A stretch of 64,000 nt of DNA from Nocardia sp. NBC_01503 (GCF_036327755.1 NZ_CP109596.1:434001-498000); one strand, 5' to 3'; shown: positions 9,852 to 19,249, numbered from the stretch's first letter. Made by a program: numbers and translations. Notes: generated by a model not told the origin, from the letters alone.

Positions 9852-11078
9852 CTACCCGCAATTGCTCACCACCGGTGCGCCATTGAGCCGCGCGTCCAGC
9901 CAGGACAGCGCGGCCGGCAGGCCGAGCACCGCCGCGGTCAGATGATCGGGCACCGGCTCCTGCTCCGACCACACCGGCACACCGGCCGCGCAGTAGCGGT
10001 GCATGGTGTCCACCACCGCATCGATCGGTATGAGCCCGTCTATCGGCGAATGCCATTCGAACACAGGAATATTCGGCACACCCCGGTACATCTGCAGACT
10101 GTTCTCCTCCAGCACCGCGCGGGCCTGCGGATCCTGCGTCATCACGGTGGTCTTGGCGACATCCATCGCGCCCACACCGGCGCCGGCGGCGAGAATATCG
10201 TTGGTGCAGCTGTTGGCGAGCTTGTCGCGAATGGCCAGGCCGCGGTCATTGAGTTGCGAGCTGAGCGGGAAGCGGTCCGGGTACTCACGCTCCAACCCCA
10301 GACCCGCCGCCATGGCCAGGCCGAAGGCCGGATGGCTGCCCAAACCCATCCCCTCCAGCATCGATACCAGGTTCATCGGCACTCCACCCATGGCCGCGCC
10401 CGCCAGATGCAGTTCGGGGGCGTAGGTCGGCGCCAGGGCCGCCGCCCACGCGGTCGCCATACCACCGCCGGAGTAGCCGGCCATGGCGACGGGACTGTGC
10501 TGCACCTTCAACTCGGATACGCGCTGGGCCGCGCGAATACCGTCGAGGGTGATCTGACCGCCGAGTTTGGCTGCGCCATAGGCGAAGTGGGGGCCGAGGT
10601 GATCGGGGAGCGCCAGACTCCAGCCGCGTTTCAGGACCACATTCCAGGCGGGGGCCTCGCGCACCATCAGATTCGGGTCGTCGGTGTAGAGCACACGCGA
10701 GACCGCGCACTGCGCGCCCAGACCGTTGATGATCTGCTGCAGTGACAGCAGCGGCGCGTCGGCGCGCCGATTGCGCGGTGACAGCACCGTGGTGGTGGCC
10801 GCGATCGGCTGACCGGTCGAGTTGGTGGACCGGAACTCCACCAGGGTGATGTCGGTATCCGGAAACGCGGCCAGCGCGGGCATGGGCCGCACGGCCAGCA
10901 CGTCACCGGGTTGATGATCGCCCACATCTGCGGGGGCGGCGTAGAACGGGTCCGGGTCCGCGATCGGGTAGACGGGTCCGGCGGCGGATACCGCCGGGGC
11001 GACGGCCAATGCGGCCGCCGTCAATACCGTTGCGCGCAGGCGTATTCGATGCGCGCGGGTGTGTAGTCGAATCCTCAT
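9852..11078 (-). CDS. Secreted triacylglycerol lipase (LIP family)
   Basis: 408-residue alpha/beta-hydrolase with a signal peptide (basic start MRIRLHTRAHRIRLR, hydrophobic core, AVSAAG cleavage region). The nucleophile elbow is GYSGGG, and conserved flanking stretches such as VVLKRGWSLALPDHLGP and IPVFEWHSPIDGLIP are typical of secretory lipases found in many paralogues in Nocardia and Mycobacterium. It probably releases fatty acids outside the cell. The ATG at 11078 is chosen because GAGAGGAA lies about nine bases upstream and a signal peptide begins there; the longer frame to 11180 has neither. Confidence 0.85.
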   Translation of the reverse strand: MRIRLHTRAHRIRLRATVLTAAALAVAPAVSAAGPVYPIADPDPFYAAPADVGDHQPGDVLAVRPMPALAAFPDTDITLVEFRSTNSTGQPIAATTTVLSPRNRRADAPLLSLQQIINGLGAQCAVSRVLYTDDPNLMVREAPAWNVVLKRGWSLALPDHLGPHFAYGAAKLGGQITLDGIRAAQRVSELKVQHSPVAMAGYSGGGMATAWAAALAPTYAPELHLAGAAMGGVPMNLVSMLEGMGLGSHPAFGLAMAAGLGLEREYPDRFPLSSQLNDRGLAIRDKLANSCTNDILAAGAGVGAMDVAKTTVMTQDPQARAVLEENSLQMYRGVPNIPVFEWHSPIDGLIPIDAVVDTMHRYCAAGVPVWSEQEPVPDHLTAAVLGLPAALSWLDARLNGAPVVSNCG

Positions 11079-11349
11079 CCGGTGTCTTCCTCTCTCCGGC
11101 TGTACCCCAGGATCTCCCGGGCAGCGTAGAGCGGAATCGGGCCGAAAAGCGAGTGCCGGGAAAACCTTCCGACAGGTCACAAAGCCACTCGAAACCTATT
11201 GTGAGCACCGGGCATTCCAGTTCCGACATATGACAAGCGGAGTCGTGGCGCACTTGTGAACCTTCCAAGTGCTCGATCGAAGCGTTCTCCCATACAACAG
11301 GTTCCACTTACGGTCGGTAGCAGGAACCATCGGATGGGAAGTACCGCAG

Positions 11350-11607
11350 ATGACCAGTACCGAGAGCACATTCAGCCCCGTGAGCAAGCCGGTCTACGAC
11401 AGCTCCGGCGAGGCGCTCACCCACCGGGTCACCGTCTACCTCGGCGGGCCCGACGACGGCGCCGAACTCGCCATGGAATACGCCGCCACCTGGGCCGAAG
11501 CCACCCGATTCACGGCCGCCGCGGTTCGGGCCGGACTCATTGTCACCGTGGACGGTCGCATTCGCGCGGGGCTGCGGCGACTACCTCGGAACGGACTGCG
11601 GCACTAG
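11350..11607 (+). CDS. Small hypothetical protein
   Basis: 85-residue protein with no recognised domain. The central part HRVTVYLGGPDDGAELAMEY reads like a compact soluble fold, and the C-terminal tail is basic (RIRAGLRRLPRNGLRH). The ATG at 11350 begins the region of plausible coding. The 3' end overlaps the convergent esterase stop by 27 bases. The 271 bp before it separate it from the divergent lipase and show no other gene. Function unknown; moderate confidence that it is expressed. Confidence 0.5.
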   Translation: MTSTESTFSPVSKPVYDSSGEALTHRVTVYLGGPDDGAELAMEYAATWAEATRFTAAAVRAGLIVTVDGRIRAGLRRLPRNGLRH

Positions 11608-12645
11608 CGCGGTCGCCAGGGTCTGCCAGGCCGGTGCGAGTTGGGCGGTGAAATCCGCCCAACCGTGGATACCGGTGTCCTCGTAGCTGACGGTGGCGGG
11701 AATGCCCAAGTCGCTCAGGTGTTTCGCGAACTGCTCGGTGCACAGGCGAGCACCCGCCTCCAGGGCGATACCGCCGCCCGCCTCGCGCAGCGCGGTCACC
11801 GGATCGGCGGCCCGGGCCACCTGCGTCAGATCCGGCACATTCGGGATACCGGAGGCGGCCGAGAGGTGAATCACCGTACCGCGCAACGCTTCCGCACCCA
11901 GCGTGCTGTCGTGTGTGCGCCAATCCCGGGTACCCGGCGGACCCCACAGATTGACCACATTCCCACCGCGCGAGGCCACGGTGAGCGTGGTGACCGCCGC
12001 GCCGGTGTCGTCGACCGTGGAGTAGCAGCCACTCATACCCGCGACCGCCTTGTAGAAGCCCGGATGCCGATGCGCCAGCATCATCGCGCCCTGCGCGCCC
12101 ATGGAGACGCCCGCGACGGCGCGACGGCCGTTCGAATTCAGATAGGGCTCGATAGCACCGGGCAACTCCGAGGTCAGGAAGGTTTCCCAGCGATTCCAGC
12201 CCAGTACGGCATCGGGGCGTTGCCAATCGCTGTACATACTGCCGGTGCCACCGGACGGCAGCACCACGTCGACCGGTTTGTCGGCGAAGAACTCGGCGGC
12301 ATTGCCCTTGTTGAGCCAATCCGAAACCTGTTCGGCGTCAACGCCATCCAGTAGATAGAGGGTGGGGCGCGGACCCGCGCCGGTGCCGTGCAACACATCC
12401 ACCGCGACCGGGCGGCCCATGGCCGCGGAGTCGACATAGACACGGTCCCAGCGCGGACCGATCGGCTCCACCCGAATCACGCTGGACTGCAGCGCAATCG
12501 GTGCCGGTGCCGGTGCCGGGGTCCGGTCGTCCGCGACGCCCGGCAGCCCGACCGCCAGGGTCAGCGCGACGGCCACCCCGGCCCCCATGCGCCGCAGCGC
12601 CACGCCCGTACAGCTCTTGCGCATTCCGATCGATCCTTCCGGCAT
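11581..12645 (-). CDS. Secreted esterase of the antigen 85 (mycolyltransferase) family
   Basis: 354-residue exported alpha/beta-hydrolase. A signal peptide begins near MRKSCTGVALRRMGAG, followed by a proline/alanine-rich linker. The body matches antigen 85-type proteins: YLLDGVDAEQVSDWL, then NRWETFLTSELPGAIEPYL, and the nucleophile elbow GVSMGAQGA; a catalytic-acid/histidine region is near DTGIHGWADFTAQL. Such proteins transfer mycolic acids to trehalose or arabinogalactan in the outer envelope. ATG 12645 has GAGGAGAG at good spacing; ATG 12624 is an alternative. It fits a mycolate-containing organism. Confidence 0.85.
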   Translation of the reverse strand: MPEGSIGMRKSCTGVALRRMGAGVAVALTLAVGLPGVADDRTPAPAPAPIALQSSVIRVEPIGPRWDRVYVDSAAMGRPVAVDVLHGTGAGPRPTLYLLDGVDAEQVSDWLNKGNAAEFFADKPVDVVLPSGGTGSMYSDWQRPDAVLGWNRWETFLTSELPGAIEPYLNSNGRRAVAGVSMGAQGAMMLAHRHPGFYKAVAGMSGCYSTVDDTGAAVTTLTVASRGGNVVNLWGPPGTRDWRTHDSTLGAEALRGTVIHLSAASGIPNVPDLTQVARAADPVTALREAGGGIALEAGARLCTEQFAKHLSDLGIPATVSYEDTGIHGWADFTAQLAPAWQTLATALVPQSVPR

Positions 12646-13091
12646 CGCGGCTCTCCTCACTGCCCCCGCATGCCCGAAAGCTGATCGCGGAAACCCGCCG
12701 AGCGGCTGCGAGGTGTGCCACTCGACGGGTGGATATCCGGCGAACGCGGCACGCGCCGCGCCGGTACTCCGATTGGATTTGCGCAGTTGGTCCTTTTCAC
12801 GGGGGCAGGAAAGGACCCGACTCACCTCCAAAACTCTTGTCCCGATGTGGTTTTCGATCACGGAACCGGCCGCGCAGCACCTTATGTCCGATGCCGTGAC
12901 CGAGGCGAGCGTATCCACCGCGAGAGCCCGAGCGCATCGGTGCGAGCCAGGTTCTGGAGACCTCACAATGCGATCGAATCCACACCGGTGCGAGCCACAG
13001 TGCATTCCATGCCATCCCGTCGTCACCGTGGGCGACGGCGCGAAGGCAGTCGCCCACCAGGCTTTTCGCCCAGCCGATCATCAAGCTCACA

Positions 13092-13126
13092 GACTTCTGA
13101 AAAAATTCAGAAGTCAGCTGTATGAT
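13092..13126 (+). promoter_or_regulatory. Palindromic operator and -10 element of the toxin-antitoxin locus
   Basis: Perfect inverted repeat GACTTCTGAA (13092-13101) / TTCAGAAGTC (13106-13115) with an AAAA spacer, followed six bases later by TATGAT (13121-13126), a good -10 hexamer. The palindrome occupies the -35 region, the arrangement expected for autorepression by an antitoxin. The rest of the 535-bp gap from 12646 to 13180 shows no gene; it holds two copies of CGGTGCGAGCCA near 12937 and 12983. Confidence 0.65.
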
Positions 13127-13180
13127 CGATGCGCACGGGCCGGCAGCGGGCCGACGCCCGAGAACCAACAGGGGTGCACC

Positions 13181-13663
13181 GTGGTTACCGAAGTGCAGTG
13201 GAGCGAGCTACAGCGTGATCCCAAGCAGGTCGCACAACTAGCCGACCAGGGAACCGTGCGAGTTCGGCGGCGCGATGGCGCACCCTTGCTGCTGATTCGC
13301 GAGGACAGCGCGAATGCCCAGTCCGAGGGTTCGATCACCGCCGCCCGCGCGCTGCGGAATGTACTTTCGCATCTGCCGCATGAGATCGCGGTCAGCGCTC
13401 TGCTGGACGAATTCCCGTGGGTCGATGTGATGCCTCCGCGTGCGCAGGCCGAATTCGTCAGGGACTTCGCCAGGGCATTCCAGGCATCGGCGGAGCTTGG
13501 TGAGTGGTCCGTACTCGCACAGACCATAGTCGAATGGCGCAGCACCGCAGCCATTCTCGCGGATCCCGCGCTCACCGAAGAACTCACCCGACCTCTGGAC
13601 GGCGACTTCGGTCCGGTGCCAGAACCCGTGGGGGAAGGTGCCGATGGCTGCGAAGAGAGGTGA
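13181..13663 (+). CDS. Antitoxin-like protein (Phd/YefM-type N terminus)
   Basis: 160-residue protein. The first 50 residues (VQWSELQRDPKQVAQLADQG, then VRVRRRDGAPLLLIRED) resemble a prevent-host-death antitoxin DNA-binding/dimer domain. The remainder is an alpha-helical extension ending in an acidic tail that would contact the toxin. GTG 13181 follows AGGGG at six bases. It overlaps the next gene by 20 bases, the usual coupling of antitoxin and toxin. The operator-like palindrome upstream supports autoregulation. The longer in-frame extension to 12587 is rejected because it spans the operator. Confidence 0.7.
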   Translation: MVTEVQWSELQRDPKQVAQLADQGTVRVRRRDGAPLLLIREDSANAQSEGSITAARALRNVLSHLPHEIAVSALLDEFPWVDVMPPRAQAEFVRDFARAFQASAELGEWSVLAQTIVEWRSTAAILADPALTEELTRPLDGDFGPVPEPVGEGADGCEER

Positions 13664-13996
13664 CCGCGTCGCGCCACCGGGCCGCCCTGGCGCTTGGGAA
13701 GCCCGTTTCGCGACCTCGGAGGCCGCCAGGGGGTGGGAGGATCTGTGTCGGAGCGCCCGATCGAATACCTGGGAAGCGTGGATAGTGCTGACCGAGCGCC
13801 CCATAGCTCCCGAGAACCCGCACCGACAGCACAGACTCAACAGTGTGCTCGCCCACCGAGTCTTGGGCGGGAATACGCTCGAACAATGGCAGTACGAGGT
13901 CACCTCGGGGGGCGGATCTGGTATTGCCCAGATCCCGACAAACGAATCGTCTGGATCGTTCGCGCCAGTAGCGGTCATCCGAAACAGACCGAGTAG
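13644..13996 (+). pseudogene. RelE-like toxin (cytotoxic translational repressor type), frameshifted
   Basis: The first 89 codons from ATG 13644 encode a protein resembling actinobacterial toxin partners: APPGRPGAWEARFATSEAAR, then PENPHRQHRL, then LEQWQYEVTSG. The family's expected continuation, GRIWYCPDPDKRIVWIV and then SGHPKQTE, is present but in the -1 frame after a run of six G (13907-13912). It ends at TAG 13994-13996, directly before a terminator. Either one G is missing (inactivation or sequencing error) or ribosomes slip -1 on the G run. In frame 0 the product would run unrelated to 14141, antisense into nrdE. Confidence 0.65.
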
Positions 13997-14008
13997 ATGG
14001 TTGAAAAG

Positions 14009-14046
14009 CGAAGGGCGCTCGCGGTTTTCACCGGGAGCGCCCTTCG
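14009..14046. terminator. Bidirectional terminator between the toxin gene and nrdE
   Basis: Arms CGAAGGGCGCTC (14009-14020) and GAGCGCCCTTCG (14035-14046) form a 12-bp perfect stem. It lies 12 bases after the shifted-frame toxin stop and 12 bases beyond the nrdE stop on the other strand, so it can serve both convergent units. Confidence 0.75.
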
Positions 14047-14058
14047 TGGTTCAACGGG

Positions 14059-16239
14059 TCAGAGCATGCAGCTTACGCAGCCCTCGACTTCGGTTCCCTC
14101 CAAGGCCATTTGGCGGATGCGGATGTAGTAGAGGGTTTTGATGCCCTTGCGCCAGGCGTAGATCTGGGCGCGGTTGACATCGCGGGTGGTGGCGCTGTCC
14201 TTGAAGAACAGCGTCAGCGACAGGCCCTGGTCCACATGCTGGGTGGCGGCGGCGTAGGTGTCGATGACCTTCTCGTAGCCGATGTCGTAGGCATCCTGGA
14301 AGTAGTCGAGATTGTCGTTGGTCAGGTAGGGGGCCGGGTAGTAGACGCGGCCGATCTTGCCTTCCTTACGGATCTCGATCTTCGAGGCGATCGGGTGAAT
14401 CGAGCTGGTGGAGTGGTTGATGTAGGAGATGGAACCGGTCGGGGGGACGGCCTGCAGGTTCTGGTTGTAGATACCGTGCTCCATGACCGACGCCTTCAGC
14501 TCGCGCCAATCCTCCTGGGTGGGGATGTGCACGCCCGCCTCGGCGAAGATCTCGCGCACCCGCTGGGTCGCGGGCTCCCACGCCTGCTCGGTGTACTTGT
14601 CGAAGTACTCACCGCTGGCGTACTTGGACTCGGCGAAACCGCCGAACGCCCGGCCGCGCTCCTTGGCGATCAGATTCGAGGCCCGGACCGCGTGGTAGGC
14701 GATCGTATAGAAGTAGATGTTGGTGAAATCGACGCCCTCTTCGGAGCCGTAGTGCACGCGCTCACGAGCCAGGTAACCGTGCAGGTTCATCTGGCCCAGG
14801 CCGATGGCGTGCGACTCGTTGTTGCCCTGCTCGATCGAGGGCACCGAGGTGATATGCGTCTGATCCGACACCGCGGTGAGCGCGCGAATCGAGGTCTCCA
14901 CCGTCTTGGCCAGATCCGGCGAATCCATCGTCTTGGCGATGTTCAGCGAACCCAGGTTGCACGAAATGTCCTTGCCCACCTTGGAGTAGGACAGATCGTC
15001 GTTGTACAGCGACGGCGTGGAGACCTGCAGGATCTCCGAGCACAGGTTCGAATGGGTGATCTTGCCCTTGATCGGGTTCGCCCGGTTCACGGTGTCCTCG
15101 TACATGATGTACGGATAGCCCGACTCGAACTGCAGCTCGGCGATGGTCTGGAAGAACTCGCGAGCCTTGATCTTGGACTTGCGAATTCGCTTGTCGTCGA
15201 CCATCTCGTAGTACTTCTCGGTGATATTGATATCGGCGAACGGCACGCCGTAGATGCGCTCCACGTCGTACGGCGAGAACAGGTACATGTCCTCGTTCTT
15301 CTTCGCCAGCTCGAACGTGATGTCCGGGATGACCACGCCCAGGGACAGCGTCTTGATGCGGATCTTCTCATCCGCGTTCTCGCGCTTGGTGTCCAGGAAG
15401 CGGTAGATATCCGGGTGATGCGCCTGCAGGTAGACCGCGCCCGCACCCTGGCGCGCACCCAGCTGGTTCGCGTAGGAGAACGAGTCCTCCAGCAACTTCA
15501 TGATCGGAATGACACCCGAGGACTGGTTCTCGATCTTCTTGATCGGCGCACCGGTCTCACGAATATTGCTGAGCAGCAGGGCGACACCGCCGCCGCGCTT
15601 GGACAGCTGCAGCGCGGAGTTGATGGAGCGCCCGATGGACTCCATATTGTCCTCGATGCGCAGCAGGAAGCAGGAGACCGGCTCACCGCGCTGCTTCTTG
15701 CCCGAGTTCAGGAAGGTCGGGGTGGCGGGCTGGAAACGCCCGTCCATGATCTCCTCGACCAGCTCCTGCGCCAGGGTCTCGTTACCGGCGGCCAGAGTCA
15801 GCGCCACCATGCAGACACGATCCTCGAAGCGCTCCAGATAGCGCTGACCGTCGAAGGTCTTGAGGGTGTACGAGGTGTAGTACTTGAACGCGCCGAGGAA
15901 GGTCGGGAAACGGAACTTCTTGCCGTACGCCTGCTTGAACAGCTTCTTGGTGAAGTCGAAGCTGTACTGGTCGAGAACCTCTGTCTCGTAATAGTTTTCC
16001 TTGACGAGGTAGTCGAGCTTCTCCCGCAGGTTGTGGAAGAAGACGGTGTTCTGGTTGACGTGCTGGAGGAAGTACTGGTGCGCCGCCTCGCGGTCCTTGT
16101 CGAACTGGATCTCGCCGTTGGGGCCGTACAGGTTCAACATCGCGTTCAACGCGTGGTAGTCCAGTCCCGCGGTGGACTCACCGCTCACGGTGCGTTCTAC
16201 GCGGGCTGTCTTTCCGACCGGTGCGGTTGTCGTTGCCAA
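14059..16239 (-). CDS. nrdE: Class Ib ribonucleotide reductase alpha subunit NrdE
   Basis: About 726-residue catalytic subunit reducing ribonucleoside diphosphates, partner of NrdF (4664-5650). It has the R1 core with [15 protein letters not shown] at the N terminus, active-site segments [18 protein letters not shown] and [13 protein letters not shown], and the C-terminal CVSC pair in EGCVSCML that is re-reduced by NrdH. The start is uncertain: TTG 16239 overlaps nrdI by 43 bases and has its GAGAGG about 14 bases off; GTG 16188, just after the nrdI stop, is possible. It is the last gene of nrdHIE and reads towards the terminator at 14009-14046. Confidence 0.95.
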   Translation of the reverse strand: MATTTAPVGKTARVERTVSGESTAGLDYHALNAMLNLYGPNGEIQFDKDREAAHQYFLQHVNQNTVFFHNLREKLDYLVKENYYETEVLDQYSFDFTKKLFKQAYGKKFRFPTFLGAFKYYTSYTLKTFDGQRYLERFEDRVCMVALTLAAGNETLAQELVEEIMDGRFQPATPTFLNSGKKQRGEPVSCFLLRIEDNMESIGRSINSALQLSKRGGGVALLLSNIRETGAPIKKIENQSSGVIPIMKLLEDSFSYANQLGARQGAGAVYLQAHHPDIYRFLDTKRENADEKIRIKTLSLGVVIPDITFELAKKNEDMYLFSPYDVERIYGVPFADINITEKYYEMVDDKRIRKSKIKAREFFQTIAELQFESGYPYIMYEDTVNRANPIKGKITHSNLCSEILQVSTPSLYNDDLSYSKVGKDISCNLGSLNIAKTMDSPDLAKTVETSIRALTAVSDQTHITSVPSIEQGNNESHAIGLGQMNLHGYLARERVHYGSEEGVDFTNIYFYTIAYHAVRASNLIAKERGRAFGGFAESKYASGEYFDKYTEQAWEPATQRVREIFAEAGVHIPTQEDWRELKASVMEHGIYNQNLQAVPPTGSISYINHSTSSIHPIASKIEIRKEGKIGRVYYPAPYLTNDNLDYFQDAYDIGYEKVIDTYAAATQHVDQGLSLTLFFKDSATTRDVNRAQIYAWRKGIKTLYYIRIRQMALEGTEVEGCVSCML

Positions 16240-16667
16240 AACGATTCCAATCCCTCTCGGACGCGCTCGACGTCCTCAGCAGTTCCCATGAGTTCGAAGC
16301 GATACAGGTACGGCACTCCGGTTTTGCGCGAAATCACTTCGCCCGCAAAGCAGTACGTATCGCCGAAGTTCGTATTGCCCGCTGCGATGACGCCACGCAG
16401 CAGGGCGCGGTTATGCGGATCGTTGAGGAATTTGGCCACCTGACGGGGGACGAACTCCTTGTCGGATCGCTCACCGCCCAGCACATGCCGACCGCCACCG
16501 TAGGTGGGGACGATCAGCACATAGGGTTCGTCGACGCGCAGTGAGTCGGCGGTGTGAAGCGGAATGCGAACGGCGGGAATTCCCAGCCGTTCCACGAAGC
16601 GGTGCGTGTTCTCCGATGCGCTGGAGAAGTAGACCAGATTCGCTGTCCGCGTGGACAACTCGGTCAT
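16197..16667 (-). CDS. nrdI: Flavodoxin-like NrdI
   Basis: 156-residue flavoprotein that supplies oxidant to assemble the manganese-tyrosyl radical cofactor of NrdF. The FMN-binding loop is in [18 protein letters not shown], and the conserved segments VPTYGGG and [18 protein letters not shown] identify NrdI. ATG 16667 follows GAGAGGAG. It lies between nrdH and nrdE and overlaps the proposed nrdE start, indicating one mRNA. Confidence 0.95.
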   Translation of the reverse strand: MTELSTRTANLVYFSSASENTHRFVERLGIPAVRIPLHTADSLRVDEPYVLIVPTYGGGRHVLGGERSDKEFVPRQVAKFLNDPHNRALLRGVIAAGNTNFGDTYCFAGEVISRKTGVPYLYRFELMGTAEDVERVREGLESFWQRQPHRSERQPA

Positions 16668-16739
16668 ATCGACTCCTCTCGTCCGAAGCCCGCGGGAGCT
16701 GCCGATCAATCGGCGATCCGGGCCCGCCGGCCGTGGCCG

Positions 16740-16979
16740 TTAGGCGACGGCGACGGACTCGGCGAGCGCCTTGATGCGATCCGGACGGAAGCCGGACCAG
16801 TGATCGTCACCGGCGACGACGACGGGAGCCTGGAGGTAACCCAGCGCCATCACGTAGTCGCGGGCCTCCGGATTCTCGGAGATATCGATGACGTCGTACG
16901 CGACGCCGGCCTTGTCGAGGGCACGGTACGTGGCGTTGCACTGCACACAAGCGGGCTTGGTGTAAACGGTGATGGTCAT
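16740..16979 (-). CDS. nrdH: Glutaredoxin-like NrdH redoxin
   Basis: 79-residue thioredoxin-fold electron donor to NrdE. The redox motif is CVQC in VYTKPACVQCNATYRAL, and the C-terminal substrate-site signature GDDHWSGFRPDRI is that of NrdH. AAGGAG lies upstream of ATG 16979. It is the first gene of the nrdHIE transcript, 72 bp before nrdI. Confidence 0.95.
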   Translation of the reverse strand: MTITVYTKPACVQCNATYRALDKAGVAYDVIDISENPEARDYVMALGYLQAPVVVAGDDHWSGFRPDRIKALAESVAVA

Positions 16980-17135
16980 TGGTATCTCCCCTTCTCCTTG
17001 CCTTAGATCCGATGCAGTGCACGGCTGAAAACAAGAACCATGTAGTAAGTGCGCAAACCCCTGGACGCGGGACCGAAATCCCTGGTCGCGTGGCTCCCTT
17101 CGAGGGTCTCGCCACACGCCCTTCCAGCTCCCAAG

Positions 17136-17180
17136 ACACTACACCTAGTGGCCGACAGATTCATCCAACACGACATGTTG
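17136..17180 (-). promoter_or_regulatory. Candidate pair of NrdR boxes upstream of nrdHIE
   Basis: ACACTACACCTAGTGG (17136-17151) carries both NrdR half-sites ACACTA and TAGTG. CAACACGACATGTTG (17166-17180) is a second palindromic box about 30 bp away centre to centre, near the spacing known for NrdR. The pair lies 157-201 bp before the nrdH start. The rest of the 449-bp gap 16980-17428 shows no gene. Confidence 0.6.
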
Positions 17181-17428
17181 CGAACCACAAAGATGAAATT
17201 AGGATGAACGAAGTGCCAGGACGCTCGATTCGCAACTCGACACGACTGAGGCACAGATCACAATTTCGGCATTCAGCACACTTCTGGCAAACCTGCTGTT
17301 CACGCTGATCAACAGGCTTCCCGCGAGTCACACGGGCCTCGAGCGAAGTGCGGTTTCACGGTTCGATCGCGGGGCCCGCGAACCTCGAACGCTCCCGAAA
17401 AACTCGAGCGCCCCGGCGTGTCGCGCAC

Positions 17429-18319
17429 TCAGCCGATGGTGAAGCCGGAGCCCTCGACCGGACCCGGCGCCAGCAACCGGTTGGTAGCGGCGATGCCGTA
17501 ACTCTGTGCGTCATAGGCCGACAGCGGTTTGCCGTCGATCCGGATCTCGGTGAAGGTCAGCGGCGCGAAACCCGGCAGCGCGGCATCGAGGTGACCCTCC
17601 ACCACGATCTCGGCGGTGCGCGCGGGCGCGTCGGAGGGCTGCGTCGTGGTGCGCGTCCAATCGCGGGTGCGGTTCTCCAGCGTCATGACGTACCGGTGAC
17701 CATCCCAGCCGACCGTCGAGTGCATGGTGTCGCCCGGACGCACCTCGACATCGTCATAACTGACCGGAGGCTCCGGGTAGCCCTCCCACCACGCGCCGAC
17801 ATCCTTTTCGGGAGTACACATTCCGCCGAGAATGCCCGCGGCACAGACACCGTCCATGGCACCGCTGACGGCATTGCCCACGCGATCACCGGCGTGCATG
17901 ATCAGCCCCGCGAGCCGCGGATCCGCATAGGACAGGCCCGCCGCGAGATTCTCGAATTGCAGTCCCGGCAGCGCCGCGTAGAAGGCGGCATCACTCGCGC
18001 ACAGGGATTCGACACCGGTCTGCATGAGCGGCAGCGCCACCTGACCATTGAAGTCGGTCGCGCCGTTCAATCCGACCCACGGCACGATCCGCTGCAGTGT
18101 GCCCTCATTGAGGCAGGAGATCTCGGGCTGCGTCCAGGTGGCGCTGACCTCCCGAAAATCACCCTTGACCACGTATCCGGCCCAATTGCCCAGATACAGG
18201 CGGACATTGGCTTCGGCGGTGGCATCGGTCGCGGTGACCACGGCCGCGGTGGCGGAGACGGCCAGTGCGGCGGTCAGGAAGCATCGACCCCAGACCGAGT
18301 TGCCGCTCATTAGCTTCAT
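17429..18319 (-). CDS. Secreted glutamic peptidase, G1 (eqolisin)-like
   Basis: 296-residue exported protein with a signal peptide (residues 1 to about 35). The mature part has the eqolisin pattern: NWAGYVV, then VSATWTQPEI, PWVGLNG, LPLMQTGVES and WWEGYPEP. By alignment from memory with fungal scytalidoglutamic peptidase, Q100 in LMQTG and E179 in WWEGYP are the catalytic pair. It would be an extracellular acid peptidase. Cysteine pairs (C69, C107, C159, C168) may form disulfides. The assignment is by motif only; other concanavalin-like beta-sandwich proteins are possible. No operon partner is evident. Confidence 0.65.
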   Translation of the reverse strand: MKLMSGNSVWGRCFLTAALAVSATAAVVTATDATAEANVRLYLGNWAGYVVKGDFREVSATWTQPEISCLNEGTLQRIVPWVGLNGATDFNGQVALPLMQTGVESLCASDAAFYAALPGLQFENLAAGLSYADPRLAGLIMHAGDRVGNAVSGAMDGVCAAGILGGMCTPEKDVGAWWEGYPEPPVSYDDVEVRPGDTMHSTVGWDGHRYVMTLENRTRDWTRTTTQPSDAPARTAEIVVEGHLDAALPGFAPLTFTEIRIDGKPLSAYDAQSYGIAATNRLLAPGPVEGSGFTIG

Positions 18320-18569
18320 ACGCTGAAGCTAGTCCAGAAGCGGACCGAACTGCGCGAGGCCACGACTGAAAAGTGGTGTCCTCGCACTGGATTCAGCGGC
18401 TACCGCTGGAGGTTGCTATCCGTTTCCCAGAAGGTTCAGGCATCGGCCTGACCTCACCCGCTACATCGAGATCCTCGTTGTAGAAGGGATATCGGCGAGG
18501 CCCTCGTAGCTGGTGATCTCGACAGGGCTGTGACCTGCGGCACCGACTTCCGATCAGGGAAGGCGGAAA

Positions 18570-18590
18570 GCCCCGGCGGTCTGCCGGGGC
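18570..18590 (-). terminator. Terminator of the FMN reductase gene
   Basis: GCCCCGGC (18570-18577) pairs with GCCGGGGC (18583-18590); on the minus strand it is followed by TTTCC, 19 bases beyond the reductase stop. The remaining bases back to 18320 show nothing recognisable. Confidence 0.65.
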
Positions 18591-18608
18591 CTTGCGCGGG
18601 ACCGTGAA

Positions 18609-19181
18609 TCAGGCGGAGGCGCCGACCGTCTCGCGGCTCTTCCGAACCTGCACCACGAGCGCGGCGATCAGACCGGCGACCAGACCGCGGCTGGTCTCAT
18701 CGGTCAGATTGCCCTGCTCGTCGAAGCGGGTGTAGTTCGCGCCGACGTGCACCTCGGGCTTGGTGACGACCTTGGAGTCGAGCCAGTGGAAGACATCGCG
18801 CAGATGGTTCTGGGCGCGGACGGTACCGAACTGCGAGCCCGAGGCACCCATGATGGCGACCGGCTTATCGGTCAGGAAGGACTGGCCGTAGGGGCGAGAA
18901 GCCCAGTCCAGCAGGTTCTTCAGCGCACCCGGGATGCTGTAGTTGTACTCGGGGCTGGCGATCAGCACGCCGTCGGCGTCGCGAATCCTCTCGCGCAGCT
19001 CGGTGACGGCGGCGGGCACATCACCCTCCAGATCCTCATCGAAGAACGGCAGGTCCCGAATACCTTCGTAGATCTCGATCTCGACGCCCTCGGGGGCGAG
19101 TTGCCGAGCGGCCCGCAGCAGCGCGCTATTGGTGGACGCGGCCCGCAGTCCACCGGAAATGGCGAGAATCTTGATCGTCAT
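18609..19181 (-). CDS. NADPH-dependent FMN reductase (NAD(P)H oxidoreductase)
   Basis: 190-residue flavodoxin-fold reductase of the ChrR/ArsH/azoreductase group. The FMN phosphate loop is in ISGGLRAASTNSALLRAA, and the flavin-contact motif SPEYNYSIPGALKNLLDW is diagnostic. It could reduce quinones, dyes or metals; the substrate is unknown. AGGAG precedes ATG 19181. A TetR-family gene is divergent 98 bp away, with a small palindrome between, so it is probably the target of that repressor. Confidence 0.85.
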   Translation of the reverse strand: MTIKILAISGGLRAASTNSALLRAARQLAPEGVEIEIYEGIRDLPFFDEDLEGDVPAAVTELRERIRDADGVLIASPEYNYSIPGALKNLLDWASRPYGQSFLTDKPVAIMGASGSQFGTVRAQNHLRDVFHWLDSKVVTKPEVHVGANYTRFDEQGNLTDETSRGLVAGLIAALVVQVRKSRETVGASA

Positions 19182-19237
19182 GGCGTTAACTCCTGATGCT
19201 CTCTGGCGCTTGGCGGCGCTTACGGTAGCATTCAACC

Positions 19238-19249
19238 GGACCACGGTCC
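19238..19249. promoter_or_regulatory. Candidate TetR operator
   Basis: GGACCACGGTCC is a palindrome (arms GGACC and GGTCC, two-base centre) in the 98-bp gap between the divergent FMN reductase and TetR genes, where a local repressor would act on both promoters. Confidence 0.45.

Noticed and set aside
12646..13180. Upstream extension of the antitoxin gene to 12587
   Set aside because: It would span the palindromic operator and -10 element and read antisense into the esterase start.
14110..16443. 777-codon plus-strand frame opposite nrdE
   Set aside because: Antisense shadow of nrdE/nrdI, which have clear catalytic motifs.
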